A stretch of DNA of 64,000 nt from Caprella mutica (lineage: Eukaryota; Arthropoda; Malacostraca; Amphipoda; Caprellidae): positions 87,731-151,730 of the forward strand of contig CANNZV010001475.1 of NCBI GenBank assembly GCA_947561585.1. Reading direction: 5' to 3'. Below are positions 53,762 through 63,740 of this stretch, in pieces (within the stretch, counting starts at the first letter, position 1; each line of letters begins with the position of its first letter). The position numbers and the translations under genes were made by a program. Under the pieces are notes generated by a model. The model had not been told where the DNA came from and did not search any database. It worked only from the letters and a program-made list of their open reading frames with translations.

Positions 53762-54969
53762 ATTGCCGTATTTTATTTCTAAAACACTCGATCCAGTACA
53801 CTTTTATTAAATTAATTATATTACGAGTTCTTAGTGTGCGCTTTTTATTTCGATTTTGAATCTTTGATTTCTGACGCATTAATTGCCTGACACCGACACT
53901 TGCATTTACTACTATTTGACACAATATTCTACCATGTACAATAATATAACAATATACTCTTATAATGTAACTACAATAAACACAATTATTCCTGTGCTCT
54001 GCTTCCTTGGTAAATATTTGTCTAAGGTGACGGGTACTCACTTGTTGCCTTGTTCAGTTTGATACCTTACTTCAACAAGTCTATTCGACGACTGACTCCG
54101 CTGCTTCTCTCCCAGATATCCTGATGGTGACCTCTAACGGTACTCTGGTTGTTATTGCAGGTTGCAGCCACTGTTCCCCGTAGTTCAGCTCGCCTTGTTA
54201 TTGTGTTGTCTCCTGTGAGGTTATTGCACTAGCTCCAAGCTCTCACGTGCTCTTCTCTGCTGGACTGGTTGGTTCTCTTGAACTGAACAGTACTGGCTCC
54301 AAGCTCTTACGCACACAATCCGTTGATTTAGTCAGCTCTTTTTGATCGTCAGTATACTGGCCCCTGGCTCTTACGTACACCACCTGTTAATCTAGTCAGC
54401 TCTCTTGAACGTCACTGTACTGGCTCCCAGCTCTTACGTATTTAGAATTTGACGAGCAGGTATTTTAACCTTTGAGTAACTGACCTTATGTTCTTCCTAG
54501 TGTGTTCTCTCTTTTAGCTGAACACGTATTTCTTAGCCCAGCCTTTCAATAAAGCTGGTCCAGATCTCACGATCTCTCTTGATGGACTTATAATACGTAT
54601 TAGGACCCAATCCTCACGGATTTACTTGCAGATCCGTTCCGTATAAGGCTAAGGTACGGTTCACTATGTTATTTGTCCGGTAGGTTTCTAAATTCTTACC
54701 GGTATCACCTCTTCTGTCGGGTGATGTTGTAACAGATCTCCCTGTAGATCTTGCTAACTGTTTCCGTGAGTTGAGTGCTAAGCTGCAGAGTCCACTGCCT
54801 TAGCTGCACTCTCTAGTCTCCCACTCAAAATGTTGTAGTGGTTCGGCGCGTTAAAACGACACTATATTAATACGGAGTTTTATTTCACCTCTTAACTCTT
54901 GACTCTTATTTGTTATTTTCTCCCAGATATCTTCTCTCTCAATCTATGTTAACCGATAACTATCATCAG
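53762..54969 (-). other. Retroelement 5' leader with degenerate tandem repeats
   Basis: 1.2 kb between primer site and gag. 54,228-54,445 contains three to four degenerate copies of a roughly 65-bp unit ('tactggctccaagctcttac', 'gtcagctct'). No long ORF belongs to the element here. Leaders of this kind may hold packaging or translation signals; nothing more specific can be said. Confidence 0.7.
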
Positions 54970-54987
54970 GCCCCACGTTGGGCGCCA
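54970..54987 (-). other. Primer binding site, tRNA-Lys type
   Basis: The minus strand reads TGGCGCCCAACGTGGGGC one base inside the 5' LTR. This is the form complementary to the 3' end of tRNA-Lys(1,2), also used by gypsy-type elements and several retroviruses. Confidence 0.9.
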
Positions 54988-54988
54988 G

Positions 54989-55688
54989 TGATAGAACTCT
55001 TTATTCTAGTTCTATAGGTTCTTTGCCTAAGGTAACTTGCAGAAGTATACTACAAGTTTCTTTAGTCTTAGGGCCTGAAGAGCCTTATGGTTGAACAGTT
55101 TAATAATTGAGATAAGAGAGTAGATAAATGGGGATATAAAACACTTGTAAGAAACGAAACATTCACTATTCAATACTGTCGATAAAATTTAGTACAACAA
55201 ATTTTGAGTCTAAGTAAGAGTTGAGACGAGGGAATTTCTCACGAGAGAACTTAGTCACAACTAGGAATCCGATTTCACACTCCTTCTAGTTAGGTGATAG
55301 ATCCTTATATACCTTAACTACTCTCCAACCTTCTAGGTACAAGGTTAGGGTACGTCAAGGTTTTGAGTTAACTTTCATTGTGTTAGTACGGATACCACTA
55401 ATTGCTTTGTTGTTCTAGCGAAAATTCTTGCAGGAAATTAGATGAATTCTTGCAGGTAATTAGAGGTTCCATTGTCCCTTGTGATAGTAACTAATTACTA
55501 CTAATTGTCTTGTTTTTCTCGCTTAAACTCTAGCAGGTAATTAGAGGTAATTAGACACTCGCTATCATAAAAACATTTTGTTAACATTACTGGTATTACT
55601 GGTAGTGAAAGTAATATCTACTATTATATCTACGTGAAGTTCTACTATCTACTTTAAAGCTGAAGCTTGGTAAAGTTTGGTTGTTACA
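54989..55688 (-). repeat. 5' LTR of the retroelement
   Basis: 700 bp, essentially identical to 44,775-45,474. Promoter and poly-A signals should lie here, but I could not place them with confidence. Confidence 0.95.
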
Positions 55689-55693
55689 GTAAT

Positions 55694-56885
55694 TAGGAAT
55701 TCGTTCACATGTATTGGGTAACCAGTAAGTAGAACTAGCATGTGAACTTCACTTTCATTCATATGAATCTGAATTTCATCTAAATATCAAAGAAGGTTAG
55801 TTTATGCGATAATTATTAGATTTCAATTGTTAACCTGTATTCTCAACTAAATACTTCAATTAGGGATAGAGTGGATTATAACCGCATTTATAATTATGAT
55901 TATGGATTTTTTAACTCTAACGTTTTATAAATATACGGTTATACCTTTTTAAAGTTCTATTTGTTCAAGTGAAATATTCGATGCACAATGTCCCGATAAA
56001 AAACGTACAATTTAATATAAAATGGGCGGAGCTATAATTTTGGTAATAATTGTATGATATTTTGATATAAAAAAAACAAGTGTTTTGGTAAAGCAAGTTT
56101 TATTTTCCGAGGTACAAGATAATTTTTTTTATTTTGTCATTTAAGTTAGCTAAAATTGACCAAGTTGAAAGTCTATTAGGTTTTGTTATTTCAATTAGCA
56201 AAGTCTATTTGGGTAAGCTAGAAGTTTATGTTCATTAGCTATAAGGTTGTTTGGCAAGATATATGATTATTATAATATAATAGGTATGAAGTAAAAGACA
56301 TTTAGATTGTAATTAGTGTTTAATATAAAAACTTTTATTCACAATTAACATCTTCAAATTTCTATGTTTAGTGTTCGCTAATATTTAAAGTCACCAATAT
56401 TTAACGTAATTTTGTTTCTGTTTGAATTAAAAATAACTTTCTTTGATTACATGTAAGAAATATTTAATTTTAAGAATACAAAGAATTTAGCGGTTAAGGC
56501 CTCCACGGCATAATATTGTCGTAGTCTTTTAATTTTACATAAGTGTTCATTTTGTTCGGCCTATTTTAGTTGGCAAAAATTAGTTTTATTTAGGTAAGCT
56601 TTATAAATTACTTCGCTAAGCTATAAGGCTATTTGGTAAGATATATGCTTTAAAATATACTCATAAAATGTGCATGAAGTTTGCATTAAAAAGCATAAAG
56701 CTATGTAATAAGAATCAATAAGTGTCTAATACGAAAGAAAACACTTTTTATCGTCTCCTTTAATGTCTTCAAATTTTATTATTGACTAATAAAAAAGGGA
56801 ATTTTGGTTAAAAATAATGTTTGAAGTAAAAAAAATCTCTTATTACAAGAAAACAGTCTTCGGAAATGAGTGCTGGAAGTCATTA
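55694..56885. other. AT-rich stretch with a weak direct duplication
   Basis: 56,130-56,400 and 56,560-56,800 share diverged words in the same order ('ggtaagct', 'agctataagg(t/c)t(g/a)tttgg(c/t)aagatatatg', 'cttcaaatt'). They could be an old tandem duplication of about 425 bp. No coding sequence. Confidence 0.45.
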
Positions 56886-58522
56886 CAGTGAAACTCCTGA
56901 GTTATGAAGTAATGGTTACTTCATAACTCAGAGCCACTTCATAACTCGTGTGCAGTGAGAGTTTTCTGTGATTAAAATCATAGAGAATTTTTGTCATTGA
57001 GGGATAACTATGACAAATTTCATTCTTATTTGAATGTGTTGTGAGTACTAAATTTTATACAAAATTGAGGTAATTAAACAAATATTAGGTTAATGTTGTG
57101 GGAAATCAATATAGCTACTCATTATTGTACAGAAAATTAATATATATCATGGTAGTAGTCATTTATGCCTAAATTTAAATCATTAACCAAAAAATACACA
57201 TCATTTAAATCTCAAACAATACAGAAAACACAGTTTATACTCAATATATCAGATTTATTGATAACCTAACCTTTATAGTAAATCTTTGCCTTCCTGATTC
57301 ACATTTTCATATATAATACTCCATCATAGGATAATCCACAATTATAGGTACGGTATCCTATAATTGGATATCATCCTTACCTTTAATAATTATTGGGTCT
57401 CATCCTATAATTGGGTATTGTTCTATTATAGAGTATTATTCTATAATAGAGAATTATTCTATAATAGAGAATTATTCTATAATAGAGTATTATTCTATAA
57501 TAGAGTATTATTCTATAATAGAGAATTATTCTATAATAGAGTATTATTCTATAATAGAGTATTATTCTATAATAGAGTATTATTCTATAATAGAGAATTA
57601 TTCTATAATAGAGAATTATTCTATAATAGAGTATTATTCTATAATAGAGTATTATTCTATAATAGAGTATTATTCTATAATAGAGAATTATTCTATAATA
57701 GAGTATTATTCTATAATAGAGTATTATTCTATAATAGAGTATTATCCTATAATAGAGTATTATTCCATAATAGAGTATTATCCTATAATAGAGTATTATT
57801 ATATAATAGAGTATTATCTTATAATAGAGTATTATCCTATAATAGAGTATTATTCTATAATAGAGTATTATCTTATAATAGAGTATTATCCTATAATAGA
57901 GTATTATCCTATAATAGAGTATTATCTTATAATAGAGTATTATCCTATAATAGAGTATTATCTTATAATAGAGTATTATCCTATAATAGAGTATTATCCT
58001 ATAATAGAGTATTATCTTATAATAGAGTATTATCATATAATTGAGTATTATCCTATAATAGAGTATTATCCTATAATAGAGTATTATCCTATAATAGAGT
58101 ATTATCTTATAATAGAGTATTATCCTATAATAGAGTATTATCCTATAATAGAGTATTATCTTATAATAGAGTATTATCCTATAATAGAGTATTATCCTAT
58201 AATAGAGTATTATCTTATAATATGGTAGAGTCTGGTGGAGAAGATTGCAAAAACCCACTATTGCATTGAAGTTGTAATTTTCATAAACAACTTCTATATT
58301 GCAATTGCTTGTCATACTTCCATTTTTAATTTTCAATTCTGCCAATTCATTATTCAATTCTGAGAACTTGACTCGGAAAAGGTATAGTTATACCTCAAGA
58401 AATATCGTTTTCTATGATTTAAACAAAGAAAATAATTCATAACTCAGGATCATTTCATAATTCAGGTCCTTCATTACTCGAGTGCTTCATAAAAAAAACT
58501 TCATAATTCAGGAGTTTTACTG
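56886..58522. mobile_element. TA-flanked TIR element (pogo/Tigger-like ends) with minisatellite
   Basis: Ends CAGTGAAACTCCTGAGTTAT and, reversed, CAGTAAAACTCCTGAATTAT, with TA on both sides. CAGTRAAAC-type TIRs and TA target sites are typical of pogo/Tigger relatives. About half the 1,637 bp is an 18-bp minisatellite. No transposase is visible. Confidence 0.75.
57413..58222. repeat. 18-bp minisatellite, about 45 units
   Basis: Unit agtattattctataatag, with variants att(c/a)t, atcct, atctt and aga(a/g). The first half is mostly 'ttct', the second alternates 'tcct' and 'tctt', so there are two amplification phases. Contains ctattatag half-palindromes. Long ORFs on both strands (226 and 324 codons) are by-products. 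Confidence 0.95.
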
Positions 58523-59047
58523 TACCTCCATAATATTATCAATAATAAACCCACTTTTGGAAATAAATGGCACCCTATTTCACTTCTTCGTTAACAAACT
58601 CATCTTAAAAATAAATAATAGAAGCAGAGAGTGACGCATTAGATGTTTAACTGAAGGGAGGGACAAATGCCCCGTTAGGTATGGGAAAGAATAGAAAATA
58701 ATGTGAAACAAATTAAGTGAGTGGGACAGAAAACTTAAAATTTCTATTGTTAAATAAAAATGTGACTTGAATAAAAATTTGATTTTAGTTGTTAAAGTAG
58801 GTCGGACCTGTTTCCAAAGGAATATGTATATTGAAAACATGACCTTGACTATAGAACAAAATTATATTTTAAAAGGATTAAACAAAGTATTTTCAATTAT
58901 ATATTGCTATGAAGTACGAAATTTAGGGCAAACGATTGCCACATAATACTAGAATTATATAAATGCACATCTATTAATCCATTTCTATTGTTCTATATAG
59001 GTTAATTTTAGTCCAAAGAGATCATGTAAGAGTTTGTTAGTTATTAT

Positions 59048-59915
59048 TAGGGTTGTGACAATATTCTTTTGGCTTAAAGAATTATTCTTTATGCTTTTTA
59101 GCAATAAGCATATTTTTTAAAATAAAGAATATTCTCAAAAGGAAAAAATATGCTATTTAGCTAATCAAATAGTCCAAGTGACTGCAAATGAAACACAAAC
59201 TAATTTTAATGGTTTAATTGAATGATTTAAGAAATATTAAGTTTAAAAGACTAGGTGAAGAATATACCTTACTGAATGATTGGAACCTATAAGGCGATAA
59301 TTAAGTAATAATTTTAATATGCAGTTATCAATTTGACATAACTGGTTTGATGAGCTGCTATTTTGTGTCAAGCTTTACCTATTGTAAACAGTGCTAGAAC
59401 GTTTCGTTACTGGATATTTCGTCACTAGGATGTTTCGTCACTAGAACGTTTCGTTACCAGTTTTTTTGTTCCCAGACGAATATTTTTTAATTTGAAATGA
59501 GTTATAGACAACAAATTAATTATAGCAGATAACTAACGTAGATTTGTTTTCGAGAATTTAAAACAAGCTATGATCATCAAATGTAATAAATGCTAGATTT
59601 CTTTATTGTGCAAGTTAAGTCACTATGATTTTTATTTTATTTATAGATAGTTTATATTTACTTGAAAATGTAATCTAAAACTGTTCACTATTTATTATTT
59701 TCATACACTGCTTTCTATATAAATATACCATCAATGAAAACTTTCAATTACAATTAGTCATATTTCAAAGAAATTAGAACATATGAAGCTAACCTGAACG
59801 CATAAAATGCATACTTGAAGCATAAAAAGAATATTTTTTGGCATAAAAAGCAAATCTATAAAGCATATTTAACAAGCTTAAAGCATAATTCATAAAGAAT
59901 ATAGTCACAACCCTA
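59048..59915. mobile_element. hAT-like TIR element, 868 bp
   Basis: Ends TAGGGTTGTGACAATATTC and, reversed, TAGGGTTGTGACTATATTC. Flanks are GTTATTAT and GTTATTAA (7 of 8 bases equal), consistent with an 8-bp duplication. Subterminal 'tatgcttttt/aaaagcata' words match the element at 3,762-4,769. A short block of 15-16-bp repeats (gtttcgtcactagaac type) lies at 59,398-59,461. No coding sequence. Confidence 0.75.
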
Positions 59916-59942
59916 GTTATTAATCATGAAATAATATAAATA

Positions 59943-61346
59943 CAGGGTGTCCCAGAAGTAACTGACCCTTTTAATTTTCTAATTAAACAAAAACTAAGGA
60001 GGCCAGGTTGTTAAAATAGGTTTCAAATCAAAGAAAAACATTTTCATGGTTTATTAAGACTATTTTTTGAAAACAATATCTTTTAGATGATGACCACTGA
60101 CGCTTCGACAACTTTGCGCTCTTTTCACTGTGTTTTGCATGACCATCCTCAGCGTATCAGGCGAAATTCGAACAATTTGATGAGTAATGTTGTCCTTGAG
60201 TTCCTGCAAATTTGATGGATTTGTCATGTAGACTTTTGACTTAAGGTATCCCCACAGAAAAAAGTCAGCTGGAGTCAAATCTGGGGAACGAGGAGGCCAT
60301 GAGACGTTACCAAATCGTGAAATCAAACGGTTTGGAAAAGTCTTCTTCAACAATGCCATTGTTTCTCTTGCTGTATGGCTTGTTGCTCCATCTTGTTGAA
60401 ACCAAGTATTGCGCAGGGCTCTTCGTCTCTTAATTCTTGGAATAAGAAATTCTCTTATCATAATTCGGTATCGTTCACCATTAACTGTTGAAGTTGTTCC
60501 ATCATCACTTTCGAAGAAGTAAGGACCAAACACCGTGGAGGCAGTTATTCCACACCACACAGTGACACGAGGAGAGTGCAGCGGCCTTTCCTGGATTTCT
60601 TGAGGGTTTTCGTTGCTCCAAATCCTTGAATTATGCCTATTAACGTGGCCAGACAAGTAAAAATGAGCTTCATCCGAGAATATGACGTTGTCGATAAACG
60701 AGGCCTCCTCGCACAAATGAAGAAAGGATTCTGCATATTCAAGCCGCTGTTGAGGATCATTTGCCGTTATTTCCTGAATCAGTTGGATTTTGTACGGATA
60801 TAATTTCAGCTCACTCCTTAAAATGCGTTGTAATGATGATCGACTAACAGATAATTGAGTTGAACGTTTCCTGATTGAGCTCTTGGGATTAGCTGCAACA
60901 TCTGCAGAAACTATGTTGATTACTGCTTCAGTACGTATTGATCTTAATCTTCCACATCGTGATCGATCACTAACACTGCCAGTCTCTGTGAACTTACGAT
61001 ATAGAGACTTTATTGTGTTCTTAGAGGGACTTGTTCTTGTATGAAACTGTATTCGGAAGTCACGCTGCACTTCTGCTACTGAAAATGTTCTCATGTAGAC
61101 TTCCAGAATCCTTATTCTTTCCTCTTTGCTGTGCCGAATCATAATGGGCTGTTGGTGTTGACGAATAATGAGAAGTTCTTTAATCCGTTCTGGAAGTCTC
61201 GCTAAATGGCTGATTCGTATGTGTGATACGGACTTAATTACCATGAAAATTATTATCTTCCATTCAAACTGGTTTTAACAACCTAGTGCTCCTAGTTTTT
61301 GTTTAATTAGAAAATTAAAAGGGTCAGTTACTTCTGGGACACCCTG
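59943..61346 (-). mobile_element. DD41D mariner-like element, complete
   Basis: 1,404 bp between TA dinucleotides. The terminal inverted repeats begin CAGGGTGTCCCAGAAGTAAC and are identical over the first 54 bp, then diverge slightly to about 85 bp. It contains one intact transposase gene. Intact ORF and near-identical ends suggest recent, possibly ongoing activity. It is inserted in the left arm of the large inverted-repeat element. Confidence 0.93.
60060..61244 (-). CDS. Mariner-type transposase, DD41D (rosa-like)
   Basis: 394 codons, uninterrupted. It catalyses cut-and-paste transposition at TA sites in the nucleus. Residues 37-105 form paired helix-turn-helix DNA-binding domains (S-K-E-E-R-I-R-I-L-E-V-Y and K-N-T-I-K-S-L-Y-R-K-F-x-x-T-G-S-V, then a G-R-L-R basic hinge). 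The catalytic core has D191 (F-S-D-E-A-H-F), D285 (Q-Q-D-G-A-T) and D327 (T-P-A-D-F-F-L-W-G). There are 41 residues between the second and third Asp, which fits the DD41D/rosa group and not the DD34D mariners. M35 or a nearby Met could also be the start. The flanking TIRs complete the element. Confidence 0.92.
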   Translation of the reverse strand: MVIKSVSHIRISHLARLPERIKELLIIRQHQQPIMIRHSKEERIRILEVYMRTFSVAEVQRDFRIQFHTRTSPSKNTIKSLYRKFTETGSVSDRSRCGRLRSIRTEAVINIVSADVAANPKSSIRKRSTQLSVSRSSLQRILRSELKLYPYKIQLIQEITANDPQQRLEYAESFLHLCEEASFIDNVIFSDEAHFYLSGHVNRHNSRIWSNENPQEIQERPLHSPRVTVWCGITASTVFGPYFFESDDGTTSTVNGERYRIMIREFLIPRIKRRRALRNTWFQQDGATSHTARETMALLKKTFPNRLISRFGNVSWPPRSPDLTPADFFLWGYLKSKVYMTNPSNLQELKDNITHQIVRISPDTLRMVMQNTVKRAQSCRSVSGHHLKDIVFKK

Positions 61347-61543
61347 TATTTTTACTTACTGTTCGTAGTGTCCAGAATATAGTGAAGAAAATAGCTAAAC
61401 TACACTCCCTTATGGATGTTTGTAGTACTAAAGTCAAGTAAGTTCTAACTGAAGCAGTGAACCGCACACCAACGTTTATATGCACTTTGTATGTTGCACC
61501 ATGTATCGTAATCAGTCGAACGTTCCTTTACATCCATCTTTAA

Positions 61544-61763
61544 GGTACGTTTTACATGCAATGATTGTTGCGATCATCGCTAAGTGAAAATCGCCCAGTG
61601 ATAGTAATACATTGAATTATAGCTGGGCGGTAATCGCTCGTTGCAAAATGCTCGTTGGCTCATGGCTATTCCATAGGAATAGGCTAATAGAGTTGAACCA
61701 GTGCTCAGCGATAATCACTATGCGATGATCGCAATTTAACAATCACTGCATGCAAAACGTACC
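61544..61763. mobile_element. 220-bp MITE, GGTACGTTTTRCATGCA ends
   Basis: Inverted ends GGTACGTTTTACATGCAATG and, reversed, GGTACGTTTTGCATGCAGTG, continuing into mirrored 'gcgatcatcgc' words. The matching right arm of the large inverted repeat (near 63,530-63,555) lacks this block, which confirms it as an insertion. Target duplication unclear. Confidence 0.75.
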
Positions 61764-61916
61764 ATTGTTTCTGCCTCTTATGGTGAAGTCAAAGTTTAGA
61801 TAGTCAGCTGTACCACAGAATAAAGATCTTTATACTGTGGTGTGGTACAGCTAACCAATGTTTATCTAAACTTTGCACAGTGCACACACGACAATGTCTG
61901 TTGCACGGTTACTATT

Positions 61917-62403
61917 CAGTAGTCCGACGCCCCATTAGTCCGACGCCCCACTAGTCCGACTCCCCGGTTACTATTCAATCGACGCTTCACTAGTCCGACG
62001 TCCCTTTAGTCCGACGCCCCAACAGTCCGAAACTTTTGTTTATTACTGATTTAACACAAAATATATGTATATCGGGGGACGTGCTGCCCCCCGAACCCCC
62101 CTACTAGGTCATTAAACAATCATAATTGTGCGGTACAACAAACTAGCGGATACAACAAGTTACATTAAATGATGAAATCAAATGAGGGATTGCATCATGT
62201 CAATAAATATTAGAAATAAAGTAAAATAAAAGAGTTACATAAACTTTTAAAAATGAAAGTAATGAAATATTATTTTATTTTTTAGATTAGTTATTAATTG
62301 AGTATATCTATTTAGTCATATTTTTTATTTTAATCGAAAAATAATACAGAAAAATGTAACTGTCGGACTATTAGGGCGTCGGACTAATGGGGCGTCGGAC
62401 TAC
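61917..62403. mobile_element. TIR element with repeat-built ends (GTCCGACGCCCC)
   Basis: The left end is made of tandem 16-17-bp units (cattagtccgacgcccc type). The right end is the reverse complement (ggggcgtcggactactg). About 350 bp of the interior is repeated, diverged, at 62,410-62,755 in direct orientation, again starting with GTCCGACGC units. No coding sequence. Confidence 0.6.
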
Positions 62404-62409
62404 TGGCAC

Positions 62410-62755
62410 GTCCCCCGACGCCCCACTGGTCCGACGCACCAGTAGTCAGACACCCCATTATCCGACACTTTGATAGTTTATTACTGATTTAACATAAAAT
62501 ATATGTGTATAAGGGGAGCGTGCCGTCCCCCAAACCCCCCTGCCAAGTCATTAAATAATTATGAAGTGTGCAGTACAACAAACTAGCGGATACAAAAAAC
62601 TACATTAAATGATGAAATCAAGTGACGGATTGCATCATAAATTAATATTAAAATAAATTAAAATACCTAAAAGAATAATATAAAATGTTAAAATGAAAGA
62701 AATGAAAATTTATCTTATGATTTAGATTAATTATTAATTGAGTATACCTTTTTGG
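62410..62755. repeat. Diverged direct copy of the 61.9-62.4 kb element
   Basis: Shares 'ttattactgatttaaca(c/t)aaaata', 'gtacaacaaactagcggata' and 'gattattaattgagtata'-type words with 61,990-62,325 in the same order. It lacks a clear right end. Confidence 0.7.
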
Positions 62756-63104
62756 CCGATGCGAACCCCTAGATCCTTACTACCATTAACTTGGTGGAAA
62801 GTGGAGTAGAGCAACAAGAGAATGAGAATAACAAAACCTAGCAACATCAGACCTCTTCCTTCCATGAGAAAGACTTGTAAGAAAAACTCAACATTTAAAT
62901 TACTAATTAAATCCTTATTATTCAGCTACTGTTAAATTCACTTAGGTGCAATGAAATAACATACTACAATTACTCGGTGCTAGTTTGGTATGCGATCTGT
63001 GAGGTTTATGTCATCTGATAAATGATATTGCATTAGTATTTTATTTGAATATGATAATTTTTCTGTTCAAGTATCAGTGATACGAAACAAACAATATAAA
63101 CGAG

Positions 63105-63215
63105 ATACAGTAGAACTCCTCTATAATGAACTCCTCTATAATGAACTCCTGTATAGTGAACCATCCTATACATTATAATGGAACCTTTTATAGTGAACTC
63201 TACCACGTATAATGA
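63105..63215. repeat. Short repeats of ctcctctataatgaa
   Basis: Four to five imperfect copies of 'aactcct(c/g)tata(a/g)tgaa', starting 'acagtagaactcctctataa'. CAGTARAACTCC is close to the ends of the 56,886-58,522 element, so this may be a remnant end of a related pogo-type element. Confidence 0.5.
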
Positions 63216-63558
63216 ACATGTTCTATTTAGTCTGCCATAGAATATCCGTTATAGTTTTCTCTATATATTTTTAAGTAGTTGGCTCCATTGTAAATTATTT
63301 ACTATGGTTGGCTGTGCATAGTAAACTGGTTTTAGTTTATTTTAGATCAGTTCTAGTGAAGTAGAGTCATGAGAAATTATGTACCCTGTGTAATGAAATA
63401 ATATTTAAAAAAAATACAGCCTGCACAATAATGTCATTAATTTATTATTACAGAACAGTTATCTTTAATAAAATAGTACAAAGATCTTTATACTGTGATA
63501 GAGCTGACTATCTAAACTTTGAGCTCACCATATGAGGCAATAATAAAGATGTTTGATT

Positions 63559-63740
63559 GATTGCGATACACGGTGCAAGAGCATTGGTGTGTGTACAAAG
63601 TGTGTAAGAGCATTGGTGTGTGTACAAAGTGTGCAAGAGCATTGGTGTGTGTACAAAGTGTGTAAGAGCATTGGTGTGTGTACAAAGTGTGTAAGAGCAT
63701 TGGTGTGTGTACAAAGTGTGTATGAGCATTGGTGTGCGGT
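63559..63740. repeat. 29-bp minisatellite, six units
   Basis: The unit contains gagcattggtgtgtgtacaa and agtgtgtaa. Units are nearly identical. It lies in the right arm of the large inverted repeat; the left arm has a single diverged equivalent near 61,470-61,500. Confidence 0.9.

Larger units (their letters stand above)
44775..55688 (-). mobile_element. Ty3/gypsy-type env-bearing LTR retrotransposon (errantivirus-like)
   Basis: A complete insertion of 10,914 bp, read on the minus strand. A 5-bp duplication GTAAT flanks it (44,770-44,774 and 55,689-55,693). It has two 700-bp LTRs, a tRNA-Lys-type primer site, a gag with zinc knuckles, pol in the order protease-RT-RNase H-integrase (gypsy order), and a third, env-like region. 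LTRs differ at one base that I can see, so insertion was recent. Pol changes frame once and env has stops, so this copy is defective as read. Confidence 0.95.

Noticed and set aside
53718..54041. 107-codon ORF in the retroelement leader
   Set aside because: No domain, and it overlaps the gag start and the leader in a frame without support.
57364..58357. 226- and 324-codon ORFs
   Set aside because: By-products of the 18-bp minisatellite inside a TIR element.
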